Of a stretch of DNA of 64,000 nt, positions 10,221 through 17,634 are shown one piece after another. The notes under the pieces were generated by a model that did not search any database, had not been told where the DNA came from, and saw nothing but the letters and a program-made list of their open reading frames with translations. This DNA comes from Cochlodiniinecator piscidefendens (GTDB lineage Bacteria > Pseudomonadota > Alphaproteobacteria > Rhodobacterales > Rhodobacteraceae). The translations under genes and the position numbers were made by a program. Within the stretch, counting starts at the first letter, position 1; the number at the start of each line of letters is the position of its first letter. Location: assembly GCF_011326755.1 (NCBI RefSeq), contig NZ_JAAOIE010000007.1, forward strand, positions 1 to 64,000, written 5' to 3'.

Positions 10221-11117
10221 ATGTTGGATTATACCCTCCTTACCGCCTTTGCCGCTGTCATCCGACATGGCAGCTTTGACGCGGCGGCCTCTGCATTGGG
10301 GTTAACGCAGTCCGCTATCTCCCAGCGTATTAAACTGCTCGAAGAACGCTTCGGCAGCACCCTGATCATTCGCGGACAACCCGCCCAACCAACCTCCTCG
10401 GGGAAAACACTCCTGCGTCACGTTCAAGAAGTCCAAATGCTTGAACGCGCCTTAACAGACGATCTCGGGATTGCGACGGATGCCCCAACGACACTGCGGA
10501 TCGCGGTCAACGCCGACAGCCTCGCGTCATGGTTTTTAGTTGCCTTAGCAGACTTCACCCAAGACCATCCGAATATTTACTTCGACCTCATCACAGATGA
10601 TCAGGATCATTCCGCCGAGTGGTTGAAATCTGGCGAAGTTGTCGCCGCAGTCACCGCCATTGCCCGCCCAATCAGCGGATGCGATTGCACATCGCTGGGG
10701 AATTTTCGCTATATCGCAACTGCCAGCCCTGCCTTTGTCAGTCGCTATTTTCCAAATGGCGTCACAATTGCAGCCCTGAGCCAAGCTCCCGCCTTGCAAT
10801 ACGACACCAAAGACCAGTTGCAAAATCAATGGGCCCAGCGCGAATCCGGTGCCTCGCTAAAAGCCCAACATCATGTTGTTCCATCGACCCAAGGCTTCAT
10901 CGACGCCGCGAAACTCGGCCTCGGTTGGGGCATGAATCCCGCACACTTGGTTGAGCCACTGATAAGGTCCGGTGAGCTCGTGGGGTTGGGGCAAAATCCA
11001 CAATTTGATATCCCGCTCTATTGGCAATGCAATCGCATCACAGCCAAAACATTAGCCCCCCTTACCAAAGCCGTACGCAATGTGACCAAAGACCAAAAAT
11101 CTGCAGCGAGCCTCTGA
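10221..11117 (+). CDS. ArgP-like LysR-family regulator
   Basis: This LysR-type regulator has a helix-turn-helix at about residues 4-62 (LTQSAISQRIKLLEERFG) and a substrate-binding domain behind it. The early sequence DYTLLTAFAAVIRHGSF and the run RPTS/QPTSSGKTLLRHVQ resemble ArgP (IciA), which activates the lysine/arginine exporter in response to the amino acid. Its divergent position beside the LysE gene supports that role. No strong ribosome site is visible. I chose ATG 10221 because the protein then begins like ArgP; an ATG at 10203 is also in frame. Confidence 0.85.
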   Translation: MLDYTLLTAFAAVIRHGSFDAAASALGLTQSAISQRIKLLEERFGSTLIIRGQPAQPTSSGKTLLRHVQEVQMLERALTDDLGIATDAPTTLRIAVNADSLASWFLVALADFTQDHPNIYFDLITDDQDHSAEWLKSGEVVAAVTAIARPISGCDCTSLGNFRYIATASPAFVSRYFPNGVTIAALSQAPALQYDTKDQLQNQWAQRESGASLKAQHHVVPSTQGFIDAAKLGLGWGMNPAHLVEPLIRSGELVGLGQNPQFDIPLYWQCNRITAKTLAPLTKAVRNVTKDQKSAASL

Positions 11118-11125
11118 TTGTCAAA

Positions 11126-11542
11126 CTACCCGCCGCGTCCGGGCTCATCCGGGTTACTGGAAAAAAGTGCGATTTTGTTGCCTTGGGGATCGCGTAGATA
11201 TCCCACATAAAAATGAGGCCCATAAGCATCACGAAAACCAGGTTTTCCCTCATCAAATCCCCCCGCGGCAAGCGCCGCGGCGTGCAGATCACAAACCTGC
11301 TGTTGATTGCGCGCCTCAAATGCAACCATAGTTCCATTCCCTGCCGAGGCCGGATGCCCGTTAAAAGTAGGTTTAACGTAAAAATCAGGCGAAACGGGAC
11401 GCTGCCCTGGCGGAACAGACAGTACGTAGCTCAAGCCCTCATCCCCCTCCGTCAACCCATAATCAAGCGTCGGTAGGAAGGCAGAATAAAACAGTTTCGC
11501 CCGCGCGATATCATCTGCGCCGACAGTGACGTAGGCAATCAT
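11126..11542 (-). CDS. VOC-superfamily (glyoxalase-like) protein
   Basis: This 138-residue protein has the vicinal oxygen chelate fold pattern: MIAYVTVGADDIARAKLFYSAFLPTL at the start and GPHFYVGYLRDPQGNKIALF at the end. These features match small glyoxalase or dioxygenase-like proteins found widely in alphaproteobacteria. The reaction is unknown. It is convergent with the ArgP-like gene, 8 bases away. Confidence 0.82.
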   Translation of the reverse strand: MIAYVTVGADDIARAKLFYSAFLPTLDYGLTEGDEGLSYVLSVPPGQRPVSPDFYVKPTFNGHPASAGNGTMVAFEARNQQQVCDLHAAALAAGGFDEGKPGFRDAYGPHFYVGYLRDPQGNKIALFSSNPDEPGRGG

Positions 11543-11713
11543 TTCATATGTTCCTCATCATAAATTTGGCGAATGCAATAGGTCTGAGACCTTATGCTAG
11601 GCCAACGCAGCCAACCGTTCAATAACCGTAATAAAACGGGTCAATTTTCCTCTTTAATAAATCAAAATCGACCTTAGATACATAAACAGTTCATTAAATG
11701 CAGGGGCAACACC

Positions 11714-12511
11714 ATGAAACCACTCGAGGGAAAAGTTGCCATAGTGACAGGGGCCTCTGCGCCTCAAGGCATAGGTCGTGCAACGGCATTGCGCCTTGCC
11801 AAAGACGGCGCTTCTGTGGTTGTGGCTGACTTGCAGGCGCACGAAGGCCTTCTTTCCCAACTGACTTCGGTTATTCAAGCTGAAGGCAATAGCGCGAAAT
11901 CAGTTATCTTAGACGTCACATCTGCACAAAACATCCAAGATTGCATGGCAACAACGCTCGCCACATTTGGGCGGCTGGACATCCTCGTAAACAACGCGGG
12001 CTCATTGGCCGGGTCAGACAATTTCCTGTCCACCACCCCTGATCAATGGCGCCAAAGCTTTGACGTCAATATTTTGGGGCCCATGATGTTAGCCCAAGCC
12101 TGCATTCCCGAAATGCAACGTGTCGGCGGTGGACGCATCATCAATATCGGCTCAACCGGAAGCCTCGGCGCTGAACCGGGCTTTGGGGCTTATACTGCGA
12201 TGAAACATGGGCTGGTCGGCTTCACCAAAACGCTTGCAGCGGAATTTGGACCTGACGGCATTCTCTGTAACACCGTCTGCCCTGGCTACATCGCGACGGA
12301 TATGCACACTGCTGCCAATACCCGCCTAGCCAAAGAAAACGAATTATCTGTCGATGACATTAAAAAACGCCGCTATGCAAATGTCGCTCTGCGGGATGCC
12401 GGCCTACCGCTGGATGTGGCCAATGCCGTTGCCTATCTGGCCGGGCCACAGGCAAATTACGTCACCGGTATCAATCTTCCGGTGACAGGAGGCGTACCAT
12501 TCGGGATCTAA
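11714..12511 (+). CDS. SDR-family NAD(P)-dependent oxidoreductase
   Basis: This is a classical short-chain dehydrogenase of 265 residues. The cofactor motif TGASAPQGIGRA is near residues 12-23, NNAG near 92-95, the catalytic Ser is in NIGSTGS and the catalytic pair is YTAMKHG (Tyr-x3-Lys). The C-terminus ITGINLPVTGG is typical of FabG-like enzymes. The insertion of Ala-Pro-Gln in the glycine motif is slightly unusual. Substrate unknown. It stands alone with a 170-base AT-rich upstream region that includes the palindrome at 11580. Confidence 0.88.
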   Translation: MKPLEGKVAIVTGASAPQGIGRATALRLAKDGASVVVADLQAHEGLLSQLTSVIQAEGNSAKSVILDVTSAQNIQDCMATTLATFGRLDILVNNAGSLAGSDNFLSTTPDQWRQSFDVNILGPMMLAQACIPEMQRVGGGRIINIGSTGSLGAEPGFGAYTAMKHGLVGFTKTLAAEFGPDGILCNTVCPGYIATDMHTAANTRLAKENELSVDDIKKRRYANVALRDAGLPLDVANAVAYLAGPQANYVTGINLPVTGGVPFGI

Positions 12512-12742
12512 CCAATCCACAACCATATTCCTTTGCCACAATGAGGTTGCGAAAGATGGCGTATTCCATCTGTGACAATGCCGGGCAGTTTGCCATGTGG
12601 TGCACTAAGCCTCGAAGCGACTAGGGCAACCAACAATAGCTACGGCCCAATCAACGCCGTGAGGCTCTGTTCTACTGGTTCCGTTGTTATGTCTTCAGCT
12701 ATTCTTGTATGGTGTAGGCATCTTTCAACAGAGGGGTTCTAA

Positions 12743-13033
12743 ATGCCAATCAATGTTTTCGCCGACGTCGACGATACCATTCCCACTCAAGAGAAACCTA
12801 AATCCATGGCATGGCTTTGCGACGATAGCTGGGAATTGCCTGTACAACTCGTTGAATTTGAACGCTGGCTTGAAAAAGACGGGAAGAACCTTCCCAAAGG
12901 TAGTTACATCGCAGATATCGGTTTTAGCCCACGATCGGACGCAAGCGGCGGCGGCGGCACCCTATCAGTCTCAGCAATGCAGACGCTCGTGAAGATCAGA
13001 ATGGAAGTATGGTTTTCTGAGTACCGTAAATAA
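12743..13033 (+). CDS. Small hypothetical protein
   Basis: I do not recognise this 96-residue protein. It begins MPINVFADVDD, is acidic in its first half, and has a Gly run (SGGGG) before a possible C-terminal strand-helix. No signal peptide, membrane segment or metal motif is visible. AGAGGGG lies 6-7 bases before the ATG, which supports translation. The codon use looks like its neighbours. The 230 bases upstream hold no other gene. Function unknown. Confidence 0.6.
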   Translation: MPINVFADVDDTIPTQEKPKSMAWLCDDSWELPVQLVEFERWLEKDGKNLPKGSYIADIGFSPRSDASGGGGTLSVSAMQTLVKIRMEVWFSEYRK

Positions 13034-13123
13034 CAGGAGACCATATGGGTTGTCGCTTCGTCCTGCATAGCAGACCTTGGCCTGGCCACGAGGAGCACGT
13101 TAGTTGTAGCCCTCAAACGCAAA

Positions 13124-13145
13124 GCGGCGCCCCAAAGGACGCCGC
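13124..13145. terminator. GC-rich hairpin downstream of yebC
   Basis: GCGGCG, a ten-base loop, CGCCGC lies between the convergent genes at 13033 and 13235. It lacks a long T run, so a role as terminator for either gene is only likely. Confidence 0.4.
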
Positions 13146-13155
13146 AATTCGTATG

Positions 13156-13191
13156 CATATAAACCATATAAACCATATAAACCATATAAAA
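13156..13191. repeat. Four tandem 9-bp repeats (CATATAAAC)
   Basis: CATATAAAC occurs three times head to tail, followed by a fourth copy with a final A. It lies in the short gap downstream of yebC. A slipped-strand microsatellite is the simplest reading. Confidence 0.8.
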
Positions 13192-13234
13192 GCTGCATAA
13201 TTCCTGCATAGAAACCATACAGTCGTTTTGATGG

Positions 13235-13975
13235 TTAAAGCTGCGCCATAACTTCGTCTGATGCATCAAAGTTTGTGGTGACGCGCTGCACGTCATCATC
13301 GTCTTCCAACGCATCCACAAGCTTCATCAATTTCTGCATATCTTCTAGGCCCAATTCCGTGGAAATGGTTGGTTTCCATATCAGTTTTGTTGAATCCGTC
13401 TCGCCCAATTCCGCCTCAAGCGCGTTGGAAACATCGTTCAAATCGGTATCCGCACAAATGATTGTGTGGCCCTCTTCTGAACTTTCAACATCCTCGGCCC
13501 CAGCTTCAATCGCCGCCATCATAACCGTATCGGCATCCCCAACAGAAATCCCATAAGTGATCTCGCCTTTGCGATCAAACATGAAGCCAACAGAACCGGT
13601 TTCACCAAGGTTTCCACCGTTTTTTGTAAAGGTGGAACGCACGGTAGAAGCAGTACGGTTTTTGTTATCAGTCATCGTTTCAACGATCACCGCGACCCCA
13701 TTGGGACCATAGCCCTCATAGCGGATTTCATCATATGTTTCAGCGTCGCCACCGATTGCCTTTTTAATAGCGCGATCAATAACGTCCTTAGGAACGGAAT
13801 TTGATTTTGCTTCTTTAACAGCCAGACGCAAACGCGGGTTTTTATCGACATCAGGGTCGCCCATTTTCGCTGCGACGGTTATCTCTTTGGAAAGTTTAGA
13901 GAAAAGCTTTGAACGAATGCCATCCTGGCGCCCTTTGCGGTGCTGGATGTTTGCCCATTTTGAGTGACCTGCCAT
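13235..13975 (-). CDS. YebC/PmpR-family transcriptional regulator
   Basis: This is a member of the widely conserved YebC family (246 residues), whose members act as DNA-binding regulators and, in some bacteria, help ribosomes through proline stretches. The hallmark start [18 protein letters not shown] is exact, and [12 protein letters not shown] with [12 protein letters not shown] follows in the middle. A perfect AGGAGG stands before the ATG at 13975, which decides this start over an upstream one that adds 29 residues. It is divergent from the SLC13 gene at 14097. Confidence 0.94.
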   Translation of the reverse strand: MAGHSKWANIQHRKGRQDGIRSKLFSKLSKEITVAAKMGDPDVDKNPRLRLAVKEAKSNSVPKDVIDRAIKKAIGGDAETYDEIRYEGYGPNGVAVIVETMTDNKNRTASTVRSTFTKNGGNLGETGSVGFMFDRKGEITYGISVGDADTVMMAAIEAGAEDVESSEEGHTIICADTDLNDVSNALEAELGETDSTKLIWKPTISTELGLEDMQKLMKLVDALEDDDDVQRVTTNFDASDEVMAQL

Positions 13976-14096
13976 GCGAGCCTCCTGATCCGGTAATGTA
14001 AAGTTACCCCCATATACTGCAGGTCTACAGATGGCCGCAAGCCATTGCAATTTCGTGCCCAATCCGATTGGTTAAAGAGGACAGAAGGAAACGACC

Positions 14097-15878
14097 ATGA
14101 CCAGTGACCAGATTATTCTATTTAGCCTCTTTGCCGTTGTGTTCGCGATGCTGCTTTGGGGGCGCTTTCGCTATGATCTCGTGGCATTTGGCGCGCTTAT
14201 GGTGGGTGTTGTGCTGGGCGTAGTTCCAACGAGTGATGCCTTTTCCGGGTTCGGGCACCCCGCGACATTGGTGGTCGCGCTTGTGCTCATTGTATCCGCT
14301 GGTTTAGTCCGGTCTGGTGCGGTATTTCTGATTACACGCACCTTAGTAGACAGCACGCGATCCCTTGCTGCACATATCACATTGATGGGGGCCATTGGCG
14401 GTGTGCTTTCTGCATTTATGAATAACGTTGCCGCCCTTGCGTTGTTGATGCCTGTCGATATTCAAACCGCGCGCAAAGCTGGTCGTGCGCCGGGCCTTTC
14501 ACTTATGCCACTTTCCTTCGCGACGATTCTGGGGGGCATGGTTACAATGATTGGCACCCCGCCAAACATCATCATCGCCTCTATCCGCGAAGAAAGCTTA
14601 GGTAGCCCATTTCGAATGTTTGACTTTGCCCCGGTTGGTGGCGTGGCCGCAATCGCCGGACTTGTCTTTGTCGCATTGATTGGTTGGCGATTAATCCCGC
14701 AAAGCGCAGGCACTGATTCCGGCAGTGATCCAATGGCCGAAATCGGTCAGTACATCGCAGAACTCACCATTCCCGAAGGTTCTAAACTCATAGGGCAGCG
14801 ATTGTCAGAACTCTATGAAACCGCAGACAAAAGCGATGCCGCCATTTTGGGGTTGGTCCGAGACGGCAAAAGACGCTTTGGAACCGCACGTCATACAGAG
14901 CTAAAAGCTATGGATGCTATTGTGCTCGAAGCTTCGCCCGATGCACTCGACGAATTTCGGGCAACCCTGTCGCTTGATTTTGCTGAATCTGGTCGCCAAG
15001 AAGCACTTCGCGCTGACGGTGAGGGTCTGTCGGTAATCGAGGTTGTCGTCCCAGAGAATGCCCGCATTGCAGGGAAAACTGCGCAAGGCATCGGATTGGG
15101 CTGGCGCCGTCGCACCGTACTGATGGGTATTTCGCGTGAAGGAAAGCGCATCACCCAACAGGTTCGTAAAACTGAAATCCAACCCGGCGACATTCTTCTT
15201 TTGTTGGCTCCGGCCGAAAGCGGTGCAGAAGTCACTGAATGGCTTGGCTGTTTGCCACTTGCCAATCGTGGATTAAACGTCACAGAGAACAGTAAAGTCT
15301 GGCTCGCTATCGGCCTTTTTGCTGCGGCTGTCGCGGCGGCAAGTGTCGGTTTAATTTATCTTCCCATTGCGCTTGGGCTGGTTGTCATTGGGTTTATCTT
15401 AACCAAAATCATTCCCGTTCAAGAGGTCTATGATCATATTCAATGGCCGGTTGTCGTTTTGCTCGGATCAATGATCCCTTTGGGTTCAGCCCTGCAAACA
15501 TCGGGTGGAACTGAACTCATTGCGGGCACACTCCTATCATTAACAGCAGGATTTGCCCCGTGGGTCATTTTGACCATTCTAATGGTTGTGACAATGACAT
15601 TATCGGACGTGCTTAATAACACGGCTACAACCATTGTCGCCGCTCCGGTGGGAATAGAGATGGCGAACGCCCTAGGTGTAGATCCCGATCCATTTTTGAT
15701 GGCAGTCGCAGTCGCCGCCTCATGTGCGTTTCTCACCCCAATCGGTCATAAGAACAACACGCTCATTTTAGGGCCAGGCGGATATAAATTTGGCGACTAC
15801 TGGCGTATGGGGCTACCGCTTGAGATACTGATCGTCGCGGTATCAATCCCCGCAATATTGGTATTCTGGCCGTTTTAA
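14097..15878 (+). CDS. SLC13-type permease with two TrkA-C domains
   Basis: This is a polytopic inner-membrane carrier of the DASS/SLC13 (ion transporter) superfamily, 593 residues. Two membrane halves (about 1-205 and 400-593) flank two cytosolic RCK/TrkA-C domains near 215-300 and 305-380. Conserved carrier loops are seen: SAFMNNVAALALLMP and MIGTPPNIIIAS in the first half, DVLNNTATTIVAAP and TPIGHKNNTLILGPGG in the second. Family members move sulfate, dicarboxylates or related anions; the substrate is not evident. AAGGAA precedes the ATG. It is convergent with the nitrile hydratase operon, whose last gene ends 9 bases away. Confidence 0.87.
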   Translation: MTSDQIILFSLFAVVFAMLLWGRFRYDLVAFGALMVGVVLGVVPTSDAFSGFGHPATLVVALVLIVSAGLVRSGAVFLITRTLVDSTRSLAAHITLMGAIGGVLSAFMNNVAALALLMPVDIQTARKAGRAPGLSLMPLSFATILGGMVTMIGTPPNIIIASIREESLGSPFRMFDFAPVGGVAAIAGLVFVALIGWRLIPQSAGTDSGSDPMAEIGQYIAELTIPEGSKLIGQRLSELYETADKSDAAILGLVRDGKRRFGTARHTELKAMDAIVLEASPDALDEFRATLSLDFAESGRQEALRADGEGLSVIEVVVPENARIAGKTAQGIGLGWRRRTVLMGISREGKRITQQVRKTEIQPGDILLLLAPAESGAEVTEWLGCLPLANRGLNVTENSKVWLAIGLFAAAVAAASVGLIYLPIALGLVVIGFILTKIIPVQEVYDHIQWPVVVLLGSMIPLGSALQTSGGTELIAGTLLSLTAGFAPWVILTILMVVTMTLSDVLNNTATTIVAAPVGIEMANALGVDPDPFLMAVAVAASCAFLTPIGHKNNTLILGPGGYKFGDYWRMGLPLEILIVAVSIPAILVFWPF

Positions 15879-15886
15879 ACAGCCCG

Positions 15887-16234
15887 TTATTTCAAGATTA
15901 CCGGCTGACCGTGGCGTGTCTCTAAATAAGCGGTTTCCCAATCGTTGCGCCTTTGGGTTAGATCGTTCGTTGAAACAAGCGCGCCTGATGCCAGCACATG
16001 TTCAAGCGCGCGAAGTGCCGCTTCGTAATAACTGGTTTCGGTGTCTGGTGCGCCTTCGGCCTCGCCTTTGCGTAATTCTGCACCAAGAGTTTCAGCCCAC
16101 AAGTTGGCCGAAACCCGGCCATTTGTGATCATTGTATCCGCGATTGCCAAAACCTGCGCGTGCCATGCTTCTGCAAATTTAGGCGCATTCGGAGCAAGCC
16201 CGTCTTCGGGTCCGAACTGACACGTCTTATTCAA
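15887..16234 (-). CDS. Nitrile hydratase accessory protein
   Basis: This small protein (about 115 residues) resembles the nitrile hydratase accessory or activator family that helps load metal into the alpha subunit. Typical features are KFAEAWHAQVLAIAD, WAETLGAEL, YYEAALRALEHVLAS and the end RHGQPVIL. No ATG is available in the conserved part. TTG at 16234 has GGGAGAG just upstream and overlaps the beta-subunit stop by eight bases, so I use it; a TTG at 16255 is the alternative. It is the third gene of the operon. Confidence 0.85.
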   Translation of the reverse strand: MNKTCQFGPEDGLAPNAPKFAEAWHAQVLAIADTMITNGRVSANLWAETLGAELRKGEAEGAPDTETSYYEAALRALEHVLASGALVSTNDLTQRRNDWETAYLETRHGQPVILK

Positions 16235-16880
16235 AATAGCTCTCCCACAGATCAAGCGTCACAGTATCGCGTGGGTCAGCCTCTTCACCCCAAAGTTCCG
16301 TAGCCTTAAACACCACTGTGTAAAGATGCTCAGCCACCTCTAGACCTTGCGCGCTTTTGTCCGGGAGAGGATGCGCACCATGATGACTGATTACCTCCCC
16401 TATCCGCCCCCGCGCATAGGCCGGTAGGCGCGTATGGGTCGGCACAGCATAAGAAATCGTGCGCACCTGATCCCCTACGGAAAATTTGGCAGGTTCATCG
16501 GTGGGCACTTCAAAATCTTTTACTGAAAGACGCATATTCTCCATCAGCTCGGGCAACCCAATTCCCTTTGGCGGTGTCCCTTTTGGTGTTGTTAAAAGAT
16601 GTCCCTCAATCGCCTCGCCCACCGTGAAATAACCTGTGTCGATATATCCAACCAAGTCGGTCAGACACCACTTTTCGAAATACGGGACTGTCATATAAGT
16701 CGCAGGATCCATACGTTCGACCATGTGTCGCCACCAATCAATCGTCAGTCCGGGCCGCCCGCCAGCCCGCGCCAATGCCCAAGCACGCGCTTCCCAATCA
16801 TGGTGAAAAGGCACTTCGGGTTCGTTGACGTCCACTGGACCAAACCCCTGTTTACCGCCAAGGTCATGAATTGTATCCAT
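16227..16880 (-). CDS. nthB: Nitrile hydratase beta subunit
   Basis: This is the beta subunit of nitrile hydratase, which hydrates nitriles to amides in the cytoplasm with the alpha subunit. The family start MDTIHDLGGKQGFGPV is exact, followed by FHHDWEARAWAL. The C-terminal SH3-like half includes FSVGDQVRTI, HTRLPAYARGRIGEV and ELWGEEADPRDTVTLDLWESYFE. Length is 217 residues. Its ATG overlaps the alpha-subunit stop (TGATG), so the subunits are probably coupled for equal synthesis. Confidence 0.95.
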   Translation of the reverse strand: MDTIHDLGGKQGFGPVDVNEPEVPFHHDWEARAWALARAGGRPGLTIDWWRHMVERMDPATYMTVPYFEKWCLTDLVGYIDTGYFTVGEAIEGHLLTTPKGTPPKGIGLPELMENMRLSVKDFEVPTDEPAKFSVGDQVRTISYAVPTHTRLPAYARGRIGEVISHHGAHPLPDKSAQGLEVAEHLYTVVFKATELWGEEADPRDTVTLDLWESYFE

Positions 16881-17524
16881 CAAGCAGCCCCCGTTTTTAA
16901 ATCGCGGTCAGTGCCAATCATTGCGTTACGAGTAACAATTTCTGCCAGTTGCACTTCTGACCAGCCTTCGGTTCCTGCAGGGCGCTGTGGCACGATCAAA
17001 TAGCGCAGCTCAGCCGTGCTATCCCATACGCGCACGGCCACATCCTCGGATAATTCTACACCGAACTCCTTTAGAACTTTGCGCGGTTCGCGTACTGCGC
17101 GCGCACGATATGCCCCGGCCTTATACCATGCGGGTGACATTCCGAGTAAAGAAAACGGATAACAAGAACACAGCGTACAAACGACAAGGTTATGCGTCGT
17201 GTCCGTGTTTTCTACGGCTTTCAAGTTGCCCGTGGCGTTGCCTTCAAACCCAAACTCTTTGATGGCTTCGGTTGCATTTTCAAGCAGACGCGCGCGAAAA
17301 TCCTGATCAAGCCAAGAGCGCGCAACAACCTGCGCACCGCGTTTCGGACCGATTTCTTCAGTGTAAGCCTCAACCCATGAGTCAAGTGTTTGGGTGCTGA
17401 CCAACCCGCGTTCCACCAGCAAGCTTTCTAACGCCTTTACACGCAAAGCAGGTTCTGGGGGCAAATGAGAATGTAAATGCCGATGCAATGCGGCCGCTTT
17501 ATCGCTGTCAAAACTTGCTGCCAT
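16880..17524 (-). CDS. nthA: Nitrile hydratase alpha subunit, cobalt type
   Basis: This is the metal-binding subunit of nitrile hydratase (214 residues). The claw setting VCTLCSCY (Cys116, Cys119, Cys121) carries Thr and Tyr at the positions that mark the cobalt type; iron enzymes have VCSLCSCT. Two of these cysteines are normally oxidised post-translationally. WYKAGAYRARAVREPRKVL and PQRPAGTEGW are also family traits. GAGGAAAA lies before the ATG at 17524, favouring it over a GTG 15 bases upstream. No amidase for the product amide and no dedicated cobalt transporter is next to it. Confidence 0.95.
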   Translation of the reverse strand: MAASFDSDKAAALHRHLHSHLPPEPALRVKALESLLVERGLVSTQTLDSWVEAYTEEIGPKRGAQVVARSWLDQDFRARLLENATEAIKEFGFEGNATGNLKAVENTDTTHNLVVCTLCSCYPFSLLGMSPAWYKAGAYRARAVREPRKVLKEFGVELSEDVAVRVWDSTAELRYLIVPQRPAGTEGWSEVQLAEIVTRNAMIGTDRDLKTGAA

Positions 17525-17602
17525 TTTGCTTTTCCTCACGCTGTTTAGCCGAAGTGTCGGCGTGAACCGCTTATGAAGTCAAGTCAGCATGACCCGCATC
17601 TC

Positions 17603-17633
17603 AGCCTGCGCGAATGTGTATTCACGCACAGGC
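17603..17633. terminator. Hairpin downstream of the second SLC13 gene
   Basis: AGCCTGCGCG, loop, and CGCACAGGCT form an imperfect hairpin directly after the stop of the minus-strand permease. There is no T run, so it may protect an mRNA end rather than terminate. Confidence 0.4.
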
Positions 17634-17634
17634 T

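Noticed and set aside
16880-17524. Iron-type nitrile hydratase
   Set aside because: The claw motif is VCTLCSCY, not VCSLCSCT, which marks the cobalt type.
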